From: Nocardioides alkalitolerans DSM 16699
Lineage (GTDB): Bacteria; Actinomycetota; Actinomycetes; Propionibacteriales; Nocardioidaceae
NCBI RefSeq assembly: GCF_000426525.1
Contig: NZ_KE384533.1
Location: 846,562-910,561 of the forward strand
DNA: 64,000 bases
Direction: 5' to 3'
The translations under genes and the position numbers were made by a program. The notes beneath the pieces were generated by a model. That model was not told the origin of the DNA and ran no database searches. It worked only from the letters and a program-made list of their open reading frames with translations. Below are positions 25,662 to 34,713 of this stretch, piece after piece; positions within the stretch are counted from its first letter, which is position 1, and each line of letters starts with the position of its first letter.

Positions 25662-26513
25662 ATGGCCCGGCACGCCCGGTTCGGCGAGCTGTCGCCGGAG
25701 GTCGGTGAGCTCGACGTCGACGCCGTCCGTGAGGCCGTCGGCGACGATCCCGACGACGTGCTGCCCCTGCTGGCCCTGATGAGCACGGCGACCGACCCGG
25801 CCCTGCGGGCCAAGGTGCAGGCGCTCGTGCCGCGCCTCGTGCTCGACCGGGCGCGGGCCGGGCCGACCGGCCGCATCGGCTCGGGCCGGCTGCGGCGGCT
25901 CCCGGCCGACCGGGGCGGCGACCTCGACCTCGACGCGTCGCTGGAGGCCGTCGCCGCCGCGCGCGCCGAGGGGCGACCCCCGGCGCTCGACGAGCTGACG
26001 GCCACGGCGTGGCAGCGGCCGTCGACCGCGCTGTGCCTGCTGCTCGACCGGTCCGGGTCGATGGACGGTCCCCGGCTCGTGACGGCCGCCATGGCCGCCG
26101 CGGCCTGCGCCCTGCGGGTCGCGGGCGAGGGCGAGCTGTCGGTCGTCGCCTTCGACCGCCGGGCCGAGGTGGTGGTCGACCTCGCCGTACCGGTCTCGCC
26201 CCTGCGGGTCGTCGAGCGCGTGCTCGGCCTGCGGGGCCACGGGATGACGTCGCTGGACGCCGCCTTCCGCTCGGCCGCCCGTCAGCTGGCCGGCGCCCGC
26301 GCCCAGCGGCGCATCACGGTGCTGCTCTCCGACTGCCGGGCCACCGACGAGATCGACGCGGTGCCCGCCGGTCGCGCCCTCGACGAGCTGCTCGTGGTGG
26401 CGCCGGCCGACGACGACGACGAGGCGCGCCGCGTCGCCCGCGAGATCGGGGCGCGCATGGCGTCGCTCGCCTCGATCGACGACCTGCCCCGCGTGCTCGA
26501 CAGCCTGGTGTGA
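25662..26513 (+). CDS. VWA (von Willebrand factor A) domain protein, MoxR partner
   Basis: At least 283 residues. The N-terminal half is helical and charged; the C-terminal half is a VWA domain with the metal-ion site motif DRSGSMDG near residue 129 and the later MIDAS threonine in GHGMTSLDAAF. This matches the CoxE/NorD-like partners that work with MoxR ATPases. I give the first ATG, which has no good ribosome-binding site. The frame is open upstream to 25542, and the stretch ERTTGRDEMARH before the ATG looks like coding sequence, so the true start may be the CTG at 25557, which overlaps the MoxR stop as CTGA. Confidence 0.8.
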   Translation: MARHARFGELSPEVGELDVDAVREAVGDDPDDVLPLLALMSTATDPALRAKVQALVPRLVLDRARAGPTGRIGSGRLRRLPADRGGDLDLDASLEAVAAARAEGRPPALDELTATAWQRPSTALCLLLDRSGSMDGPRLVTAAMAAAACALRVAGEGELSVVAFDRRAEVVVDLAVPVSPLRVVERVLGLRGHGMTSLDAAFRSAARQLAGARAQRRITVLLSDCRATDEIDAVPAGRALDELLVVAPADDDDEARRVAREIGARMASLASIDDLPRVLDSLV

Positions 26514-26535
26514 CCGCGCTCACCAGCGTGATAGT

Positions 26536-26552
26536 GGTGGGACCGTCCCACC
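26536..26552. terminator. Small hairpin between the VWA and acyl-CoA ligase genes
   Basis: Seven-base arms ggtggga / tcccacc around a 3-base loop, placed 23 bases after the VWA stop and just upstream of the ribosome-binding site of the next gene. It could be a weak terminator or an operator, and suggests that the ligase gene has its own transcript. Confidence 0.4.
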
Positions 26553-26573
26553 CAGCCCCCTGAGGAGACAACG

Positions 26574-28190
<1,617 letters not shown>

Positions 28191-28224
28191 GGGGCCACGG
28201 GGACCGTCGGGGTCGGGGGGCACA

Positions 28225-29061
28225 ATGGCCGCCATGAGCGAGATCATCTGGCAGGAGTCGGGCGACTACACCGACATCGTCTACGCGACGACCGAGGACG
28301 GCATCGCGAAGATCGCGATCAACCGCCCCGAGGTGCACAACGCGTTCCGACCGCAGACGCTCATCGAGGTGTCGCACGCCCTCAACGAGGCGCGCGAGGA
28401 CGAGTCGGTGGGCGCGATCATCCTCACCGGCGTCGGCGACAAGGCGTTCTGCTCGGGCGGCGACCAGCGGGTGCGCGGCGACAGCGGCTACAAGACCGAC
28501 GAGTCGGCGACCGGCCGCTTCCACGTCACCGACCTGCACGTGCAGATGCGCCGCTGCCCCAAGCCGATCGTCGCGATGGTGGCCGGCTGGGCCATCGGCG
28601 GCGGCCACGTGCTCCACCTCGTCTGCGACCTCACCATCGCGGCCGACAACGCGCGCTTCGGCCAGGTCGGTCCCAGGGTCGGCTCCTTCGACGGCGGGTA
28701 CGGCGCGAGCGTGCTCGCCGACCTCGTCGGCCCCAAGAAGGCCAAGGAGATCTGGTTCCTCTGCCGCCAGTACGACGCGCAGACCGCCCTCGAGATGGGC
28801 CTCATCAACACCGTCGTGCCGCTCGCCGAGCTCGAGGCCGAGACCGTGAAGTGGTGCCGCGAGATGCTCGAGCTCTCGCCCTGGGCGCTGCGGCTCTCCA
28901 AGCTCAGCTTCCACGCCCACGAGGACGGCTACGCCGGCATCCAGCAGCTCGCCCACGACGCCAACCTGCTCTTCTACGGCTCCGCCGAGGCGCAGGAGGG
29001 CCGCGAGGCGTTCAAGGCCAAGCGCAAGCCCGACTTCACGCAGTTCCCCCGGCGCGCCTGA
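28225..29061 (+). CDS. menB: 1,4-dihydroxy-2-naphthoyl-CoA synthase
   Basis: A 278-residue crotonase-fold enzyme that cyclises o-succinylbenzoyl-CoA to 1,4-dihydroxy-2-naphthoyl-CoA in menaquinone synthesis. It matches MenB rather than general enoyl-CoA hydratases: FCSGGDQ near residue 75, GPRVGSFDGGYG near 150, and the C-terminal EGREAFKAKRKPDFTQFPRR that closely follows E. coli MenB. No other men gene is adjacent, so it is encoded apart from the rest of the pathway. A second in-frame ATG 9 bases later is possible, but the G-rich stretch upstream is better placed for the first. Confidence 0.93.
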   Translation: MAAMSEIIWQESGDYTDIVYATTEDGIAKIAINRPEVHNAFRPQTLIEVSHALNEAREDESVGAIILTGVGDKAFCSGGDQRVRGDSGYKTDESATGRFHVTDLHVQMRRCPKPIVAMVAGWAIGGGHVLHLVCDLTIAADNARFGQVGPRVGSFDGGYGASVLADLVGPKKAKEIWFLCRQYDAQTALEMGLINTVVPLAELEAETVKWCREMLELSPWALRLSKLSFHAHEDGYAGIQQLAHDANLLFYGSAEAQEGREAFKAKRKPDFTQFPRRA

Positions 29062-29095
29062 GGCTCGCTGGGCTGGGCTGGGCTGGGCGGGTTGT

Positions 29096-29127
29096 GGCGG
29101 TTTAACCGCTCGAGCGGTTAAACCGCC
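29096..29127. terminator. Perfect 32-bp palindrome after menB
   Basis: Sixteen bases ggcggtttaaccgctc are followed directly by their exact reverse complement, with no loop bases. It begins 35 bases after the menB stop. As RNA it would form a long hairpin in either direction, so a bidirectional terminator is likely; as DNA it could also be a protein-binding site. Confidence 0.55.
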
Positions 29128-29228
29128 GCTTCACGCCCTGAATTCACGGCGCAAAGCACCAGGATCGTGCACACAGTCCGTCCCGGGGTGGCCTGAGCGC
29201 CGTCCTGGGGCCGGAGCGGTCCCGGGGG

Positions 29229-29298
29229 CGAGGTAGTCCGTGACGATCCGCCGGGCGACACGCCGTACGGCACCAGCAGATCGTCACGGACTACCTCG
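29229..29298. repeat. Repeat B, copy 2 (inverted repeat)
   Basis: Perfect 20-bp arms (cgaggtagtccgtgacgatc and its complement) are separated by 30 bases. The arm shares GTAGTCC-TGACGA with copy 1 at 3.77 kb. It lies between the 3' ends of menB and the thioesterase gene. Confidence 0.8.
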
Positions 29299-29381
29299 CT
29301 CATGGCGGCCGTCCTGCCGGGGCGCGCCACGCGTTACACGGGCTCGGCGCCGGGCGGAGCCCCGACCTCCGAGCGGCGAGC

Positions 29382-29903
29382 TCAGCGCCGTACGGCGATG
29401 GCCCCGCACGCGCCGGCCGGCCACGTGAGCGCGGCGGACCGCTCCACCTCGGCGTCCAGACCGGCGGCGAGGTCGTCGGCGAACGGCACGGGGCGACGGG
29501 TCTCCAGGTCGACGTGGACGAGCAGGATTTCGACGACGCAGGCGAGGCGCTCGTGGGTGCGGTCGACGACGTACGTGACGAGGTGGGTCGCCCGCGCCGA
29601 CCGGTCGAGCACGCGCACGTGCACCGAGAAGTCGTCGCCCTCGCGCATCTCGCTGAGGTAGCGCAGGTGGTGCTCGGCGGTGAAGACGCTGAGGCGGCGC
29701 TCGGTGCGGTAGTCGGCGTCGAGCCCGGCGCGACGGCAGAGCATCTCGCCGCCGGTCGCGCCCGCGAGCAGGTAGTGCTGCACGTTCATGTGGCCGTTGA
29801 CGTCGATGAGGTCGGGGCCGACGGCCCGCTCGAGGTCGGCGGGCAGCTCGAGGACCTCCGCGACGGAGGGCATGGCGGACGGCACGGGGGAGGGCGCGTT
29901 CAT
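29382..29903 (-). CDS. Hotdog-fold acyl-CoA thioesterase family protein
   Basis: A 173-residue single-hotdog protein. The characteristic DLIDVNGHMNVQHYL motif near residue 32 contains the usual Asp and His-Met-Asn-x3-Tyr pattern of the 4HBT/FatA-like thioesterases, and the following AEHHLRYLSEMREGD is typical of the central strand. It converges on menB, and a DHNA-CoA hydrolase role is conceivable, but the motif does not distinguish this from general acyl-CoA hydrolysis. It diverges from the SDR gene with 47 bases between starts. Confidence 0.75.
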   Translation of the reverse strand: MNAPSPVPSAMPSVAEVLELPADLERAVGPDLIDVNGHMNVQHYLLAGATGGEMLCRRAGLDADYRTERRLSVFTAEHHLRYLSEMREGDDFSVHVRVLDRSARATHLVTYVVDRTHERLACVVEILLVHVDLETRRPVPFADDLAAGLDAEVERSAALTWPAGACGAIAVRR

Positions 29904-29950
29904 GCCCGAAGGCTAGAGCGACCCACCGGGGGTGGGGGAGGCTGGGCGGC

Positions 29951-30700
29951 ATGGACCTCGGACTCGCAGGCAGCACGGCACTCGTCACCGGCGGCAGCCG
30001 CGGCATCGGACGGGCGGTCGCGACCGCCCTGGCCCGGGAGGGCGCGCGCGTGGCCCTGCTCGGCCGGGACGTCGACGCTCTCGCCGCCGCCGCGGCGACG
30101 ATCGACGGCGCGGTGACCGTCACCGCCGACACCACCGACGACGCCCAGGTGCGTGCGGCGGTCGACGAGGCGGCGACGGCGCTCGGCCGCCTGGACGTCG
30201 TGGTCAACTGCGCTGCCCCGCGGGCGACCGGCCCGAAGCAGCCCGGCCTCGCCGCGCTGGACGACGACGACTTCCTCCACCAGCTCGACACCAAGGCGCT
30301 CGGCTACCTGCGCGTCGTCCGGGCCGCCCTGCCCCACCTCCGCTCCGCCGGCGGGGGCGCGATCGTCAACGTCAGCGGCATGAACGCCCGCATGACCTCG
30401 AACATCACCGGCTCGGTGCGCAACATCGCGGTCGTCGCCCTCACCAAGAACCTCGCCGACGAGCTGGGCGCCGAGGGCATCTCCGTGTCGTGCGTGCACC
30501 CCGGGCTCACGGTCACCGAGCGCACCGAGGGCGACGAGGCGTACGCCGCCAAGGCCGCCGCCGGCAACGCCCTCGGCCGACCGGTCACCGCCGCCGAGGT
30601 GGCCGAGGTGATCACGTTCCTCGCCTCGCCCCGCGGCCGGATCACCAACGGGGCGGTCGTGACGGCCGACGGCGGCCGGCCGGGTCCGATCTGGACCTGA
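29951..30700 (+). CDS. SDR-family protein lacking the catalytic Tyr-x3-Lys
   Basis: A 249-residue classical short-chain dehydrogenase fold with the NAD(P)-binding motif TGGSRGIGRAVA near residue 15 and a serine in VSGMN at the usual catalytic position. The expected YxxxK is replaced: the aligned segment reads GSVRNIAVVALTK, so glycine and asparagine stand where tyrosine and lysine should be. The NNAG-like motif is also changed (VNCAAPRA). The fold and cofactor site look intact, so it may bind a dinucleotide without standard oxidoreductase chemistry, or use another acid/base. The C-terminal ITNGAVVTADGG is normal. Confidence 0.8.
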   Translation: MDLGLAGSTALVTGGSRGIGRAVATALAREGARVALLGRDVDALAAAAATIDGAVTVTADTTDDAQVRAAVDEAATALGRLDVVVNCAAPRATGPKQPGLAALDDDDFLHQLDTKALGYLRVVRAALPHLRSAGGGAIVNVSGMNARMTSNITGSVRNIAVVALTKNLADELGAEGISVSCVHPGLTVTERTEGDEAYAAKAAAGNALGRPVTAAEVAEVITFLASPRGRITNGAVVTADGGRPGPIWT

Positions 30701-30713
30701 CCGACCGCCGTCG

Positions 30714-30755
30714 GGTCTCGAGACGCTCGCTGCGCTCGCTCCTCGACCACCGAGG
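30714..30755. repeat. Repeat D, copy 2
   Basis: This reads ggtctcgagacgctcgctgc followed by gctcgctcctcgaccaccga, almost identical to the element at 8.78 kb. It sits between the converging SDR and PEP carboxykinase genes. Closely similar elements are, to my knowledge, abundant in several actinobacterial genomes. Confidence 0.75.
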
Positions 30756-30768
30756 TCGAGGGTGGGGC

Positions 30769-32604
30769 TCAGGCCTCCGCGTCGAGGGCGGCGGCCACGC
30801 GGCGGTGGGCCTCCCAGATCGCCTCGGGCAGACCGTCGAACTGCTGCAGGTGCTCCTCGCGGAACCCGATCTCCTGGCGCCAGCGCTCGTTGTCGATGTT
30901 CAGGATGCGCTCGAGGTCCTCGGCGGGCAGGTCGAGGCCATCGAGGTTGAGCTCCTCGGCGGTCGGGATGATGCCGACCGGGGTCTGGCGACCGGTGACC
31001 TCGCCGTTCTTGAGCTGCATCAGCCACAGCAGCGGGCGCAGGTTCTCGCGGTAGCCGGGCCACAGGAAGTGGCCGTCCTCGGCGTCGCGCTGGAACCAGT
31101 TCACGTGCGCGAAGATCGGCTGCTCGCTGGCCGCGCCGACGATGTTCAGCCAGTGCTCGGCGTACTTCGCCTCGTCGTACGACATGAACGGCCGCATCGA
31201 CATGGGGTCGTAGCGCAGCTGCCCGTCGAGCCCGTCGGCCGCGAAGGTGGCCTCGGCGCCGAGCGTCAGCCCGTCGTACACACCCTCGGCGAGGTCGTGG
31301 ATGGCGCGCACGAGCGGCTCGCGGTCACGGGTGCGGCCACCGAAGATGATCGCGTCGATCGGCACGCCGGCCGGCTCCTCGAAGTCGGCCGCCACGTTGG
31401 GCACGTTGGCGAGCGTCGTCGTGAAGCGGCTGTTCGGGTGGGCCCACGGCGCGTCGACGCCCTCGGCCCGCTCGGCGATCGACTCGCCCTTCCAGTCGGT
31501 CCAGCCGTCGAGGTCGGTCGGGTGCTCGGGCGTCTTGCCCTCCCACCAGACCTCCTGCGTCGTCGTGTTGTAGGCGATGTTCGTGAACAGCGCGCCCGTG
31601 CCCTCGGCGATGGAGTGCAGCGCCGTGGGGTTGGTGAGCTCGTTGGTGTCCTTCGCGACGCCGAACACGCCGAACTCGGGGTTCATGCCGTAGAGCCGGC
31701 CGTCCTCGCCGACCCACAGCCACGCGATGTCGTCGCCGTAGAACTCGACGTGGTAGCGGTCGCCGAGGGCGTCCGGGGCCAGCGTCATCGCGAGGTTCGT
31801 CTTGCCCGAGGCGCTCGGGAAGCCGCCGCAGATGTGGTACTTGCGGCCCGTCTCCTTGTCGACGATGCCCAGCAGCATGAACTGCTCGGCGAGGAACTTC
31901 TTCGAGGCCCACCCGTCGTACGCCGCCTGCCGCAGGCCGTGGGCGATCTTGCCGAGCAGCGCGTTGCCGCCGTAGCTCGAGCCGAAGTGGAGGATGGTGC
32001 GCTCGTCGGCGACCGTCACGAAGTAGCGCTGGTCGTCGGGGGTGCCCTGGCCCAGGTTCGGCAGGTCGCCCGTGACGTGCACGGCGCGCACGAAGCTGTT
32101 CGGGTCCTCGAGCGCGTCGATGTGGTGCGCGCCGACGCGGGCCATCCGGATCATGTGGAGCACGACCGTGCGGGTGTCCGTGAGCTCGACGCCGGCGGCG
32201 TACGCCTCGAGCGGCGAGCCGGGCGGCGCCATCAGGTACGGGATCACGTACATCGTCTTGCCGGCGGAGGCGCCGCGCATCTTCGACGTCAGCAGCTCCT
32301 TCATCTCGTCGGCGGGGCGCCAGTTGTTGTAGACGCCCTTGTCGGCGGGGTTGCTCGTCGCGACGATGGTGCGCTCCTCGGAGCGCGCCGTGTCCTTCTG
32401 GTAGCTGCGGGAGTAGTAGAGACCGTCACCGGCGGGCTCGAGCTCGCCGGCCTCGACGGCCTCGGCGAGCAGGCGGGCGTCGTCGGACGCGTTGACGACC
32501 TCGACCCGCTCGGCGCCGGTCACCTCCGCCCAGTAGGCCACGTACTCGCGCACGTGCGGGTTCTTCAGACCGGCTGCGTCGAGCGCCGCCTCCACATTCG
32601 CCAT
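30769..32604 (-). CDS. Second GTP-type phosphoenolpyruvate carboxykinase, P-loop Cys replaced by Ser
   Basis: A 611-residue homologue of the GTP-dependent PEP carboxykinase. All main motifs are recognisable: SSYGGNALLGK, the P-loop GGFPSASGKTN, GDDIAW, and the metal/oxaloacetate-binding region. In the P-loop, the cysteine that is near-invariant in GTP-type enzymes is serine (about residue 266; codon TCG), while the copy at 1.5 kb keeps cysteine. The two proteins are clearly divergent outside the motifs, so this is an old paralogue or a transferred gene rather than a recent duplicate. The ATG follows GGGAG. Activity and preferred phosphoryl donor cannot be assumed. Confidence 0.88.
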   Translation of the reverse strand: MANVEAALDAAGLKNPHVREYVAYWAEVTGAERVEVVNASDDARLLAEAVEAGELEPAGDGLYYSRSYQKDTARSEERTIVATSNPADKGVYNNWRPADEMKELLTSKMRGASAGKTMYVIPYLMAPPGSPLEAYAAGVELTDTRTVVLHMIRMARVGAHHIDALEDPNSFVRAVHVTGDLPNLGQGTPDDQRYFVTVADERTILHFGSSYGGNALLGKIAHGLRQAAYDGWASKKFLAEQFMLLGIVDKETGRKYHICGGFPSASGKTNLAMTLAPDALGDRYHVEFYGDDIAWLWVGEDGRLYGMNPEFGVFGVAKDTNELTNPTALHSIAEGTGALFTNIAYNTTTQEVWWEGKTPEHPTDLDGWTDWKGESIAERAEGVDAPWAHPNSRFTTTLANVPNVAADFEEPAGVPIDAIIFGGRTRDREPLVRAIHDLAEGVYDGLTLGAEATFAADGLDGQLRYDPMSMRPFMSYDEAKYAEHWLNIVGAASEQPIFAHVNWFQRDAEDGHFLWPGYRENLRPLLWLMQLKNGEVTGRQTPVGIIPTAEELNLDGLDLPAEDLERILNIDNERWRQEIGFREEHLQQFDGLPEAIWEAHRRVAAALDAEA

Positions 32605-32779
32605 GATCTCCCGGATCCTCTCCGTCGGCACGCTGCGTGAGCGTGCGGGGGTCGATGTGCGCCTGATGGTCGCACAGTGACGTGGGCCACGGGCGGCGGC
32701 CTCACGGGCCGGGACCCCTGAACGATCGGTCGGGTTCCCGTTTTGCCACGGGGCGCCGGTGCGCCCCAGAGTCGCTGTC

Positions 32780-33388
32780 GTGACCGAGATCCAGGTGGTG
32801 CCGCACTCCCCGTTCGAGAACATGTTCGGCGTGCTCACGGGCACGTTCGTCGCGTCGTTCGGCCTGGTGCTGCTCACCGAGGCGCAGGCCGTCACGGGTG
32901 GTACGGCGGGCCTCGCCCTCCTCGCCAGCTACGGGCTGCCGATGTCGTTCGGGCTGCTCTTCCTGCTGGTGAACGTGCCCTTCTTCGCCCTGGCGCTCAA
33001 GGTCAAGGGCTGGCAGTTCACGCTGCGCACGCTCGTCTGCGTCGGCCTGGTGAGCGCCATGAGCGCCCTGCACGAGTCGATGCTCGACATCGACCGCATC
33101 TCCGCGCCGTACGCCGCGGTCGGCGGCAACCTCATCGCCGGCATCGGCCTGCTCATCGTCTTCCGCCACGGGGCCAGCCTCGGCGGCTTCAACATCGTGG
33201 CGCTCGTCGCGCAGGAGCGCCTCGGCTGGCGCGCGGGCTACGTGCAGATGGTGCTCGACGTGCTCGTGGTCGTCGGTGCCCTCACCGTGGTGGCGCCCCA
33301 GAACGTGCTGCTCTCGGCCGTCGGCGCGGTCGTGCTCAACCTGGTGCTCGCGCTCAACCACCGGCCGGGCCGCTACACCGGGGCCTGA
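32780..33388 (+). CDS. YitT-family integral membrane protein
   Basis: A 202-residue polytopic membrane protein with five or six predicted helices. The family features are GGTAGLALLASYGLP near residue 38, the second-half GGFNIVALVAQERLGWRAGYVQ, and glycine-rich helices. YitT-family proteins are widespread transporters or scaffolds of unknown substrate. No ribosome-binding site is evident for either this GTG or the in-frame GTG 21 bases upstream, so the start is uncertain and the mRNA may be nearly leaderless. It diverges from the second PEP carboxykinase gene. Confidence 0.8.
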   Translation: MTEIQVVPHSPFENMFGVLTGTFVASFGLVLLTEAQAVTGGTAGLALLASYGLPMSFGLLFLLVNVPFFALALKVKGWQFTLRTLVCVGLVSAMSALHESMLDIDRISAPYAAVGGNLIAGIGLLIVFRHGASLGGFNIVALVAQERLGWRAGYVQMVLDVLVVVGALTVVAPQNVLLSAVGAVVLNLVLALNHRPGRYTGA

Positions 33389-33468
33389 GCCCCGGAGGTC
33401 GGTCGAGCCCGGCCGCGCCAGGGCGGTGACCTCGCGCCCGCTCAGGCCGGTGGCGCGGGGGCGGCGGC

Positions 33469-34638
33469 TCAGCGGGCCAGGAGGAGCCGCACCACCTGCG
33501 TCGTCGTGGCGGTGACGGCGGCGACGGCGCCGGTGCTCATCTCGGACAGCTCCTGGGGTCCGTTGGCGATCGAGAACGCCGCCGTGATGCCGGCGTCGGC
33601 GAGCGTGGCCGCGTCGACCTGCACCGACCCGGCGACCACCACGACGGGTACGGCGGGGGGCGTGAGGCCGCGGACGGTGTCGACGACCTTGCCGCCGAAC
33701 GACTGGGAGTCGAGGCGGCCCTCCCCGGTGAGCACGAGGTCGACGCCGTCGAGGAGCGCCGGGAGGCCCAGGGTGTCGGCGACGAGCAGGCCGCCGGGGG
33801 CGATCTCGGCCCCGAGGAGCGCGGTGAGCGCGGCGGGCATGCCGCCGGCGGCGCCCGCGCCGGGCAGGTCGCGGACCTCGACACCGGTGTGATCGGCGAG
33901 CACGTCGGCGAGGCGGGAGAGACCGGCGTCCAGGACCTCGACGTCGGCGGGGGTGGCGCCCTTCTGCGGCCCGAAGACCGCGGCGGCCCCGCGCTCACCG
34001 ACGAGCGGGTTCGTGACGTCGCAGGCGATCCGCCACCGCGCCGCGGCGGCCCGCGGGTCGAGGCCGGACGTGTCGAGCGTGGCGAGGTCGCGCAGGTGGC
34101 CGCCGCCGTCGGGCAGCTCGGTGCCGTCGGCGGCGAGGAAGCGCACGCCGAGGGCGCGCAGCATTCCCGTGCCGCCGTCAGTGGTGGCGGACCCGCCGAT
34201 GCACAGCAGCACGTCGGTGCAGCCCGCGTCGAGCACCGCCCGGGCCAGGACGCCGACACCGTGGGTGCTCGCGGCGAGCGGCTGCAGCGGTACGTCGCTC
34301 ACGCGCGGCAGCCCGTTGGCCTCGGCGGCCTCGACGATCGCGGACGTGCCGTCGGGCGAGACGCCGTAGCGGGCGGTGGTCGGCCGGCCGAGCGCGTCGG
34401 TCGTGGCGGTCGTGCGGGCGTCGGTGCCCCAGGCGCCGAGCAGGGCGTCGAGGGTGCCCTCCCCGCCGTCCGCGAAGGGCAGCGTGCGGATCTCGAGCCC
34501 GACGCCGGACGACGACGCCGCGTCGCGGACGCCGGCGGCCATGGCCTCGGCGACCTCGCTCGCGCTCGCGCTCCCCTTGAACGAGTCGGGGACGATCGCG
34601 ACGCGCAGCGAGCGGTGGCGCTGCTCTGCGGTGGGCAT
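33469..34638 (-). CDS. Glycerate 2-kinase (GlxK/GarK family)
   Basis: A 389-residue type-I glycerate kinase that phosphorylates D-glycerate, feeding glycolate, glyoxylate or sugar-diacid carbon into lower glycolysis. The N-terminal IVPDSFKGSASASEVAEA and PFADGGEGTLDAL motifs are diagnostic, and the GGSATTDGGTGMLRALG nucleotide-binding loop and VDLVLTGEGRLDSQSFGGKV follow. It is encoded next to a CdaR-type regulator, the usual regulator of glycerate/sugar-diacid genes, with 75 bases between them and the same direction. Confidence 0.93.
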   Translation of the reverse strand: MPTAEQRHRSLRVAIVPDSFKGSASASEVAEAMAAGVRDAASSSGVGLEIRTLPFADGGEGTLDALLGAWGTDARTTATTDALGRPTTARYGVSPDGTSAIVEAAEANGLPRVSDVPLQPLAASTHGVGVLARAVLDAGCTDVLLCIGGSATTDGGTGMLRALGVRFLAADGTELPDGGGHLRDLATLDTSGLDPRAAAARWRIACDVTNPLVGERGAAAVFGPQKGATPADVEVLDAGLSRLADVLADHTGVEVRDLPGAGAAGGMPAALTALLGAEIAPGGLLVADTLGLPALLDGVDLVLTGEGRLDSQSFGGKVVDTVRGLTPPAVPVVVVAGSVQVDAATLADAGITAAFSIANGPQELSEMSTGAVAAVTATTTQVVRLLLAR

Positions 34639-34713
34639 GCCGACGACCTTAGGATGACGGCCGTCACACCGGCTACGGCGAACCGCACATACCTGCGGCG
34701 CTCCGGACCTCGT

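Larger units (their letters stand above)
29062..29381. other. 320-bp gap between convergent genes, rich in palindromes
   Basis: No gene is supported. The gap holds a tandem run of GGGCT units at about 29070-29090, a perfect 32-bp palindrome, and repeat B copy 2. The sequence gcgttacacggg near 29330 matches the right arm of repeat C, so a decayed piece of that family may also be present. Confidence 0.55.

Noticed and set aside
30769..32604. PPi-dependent PEP carboxykinase
   Set aside because: The PPi type known from some actinobacteria is about 1100 residues. This protein is 611 residues and collinear with GTP-type enzymes.
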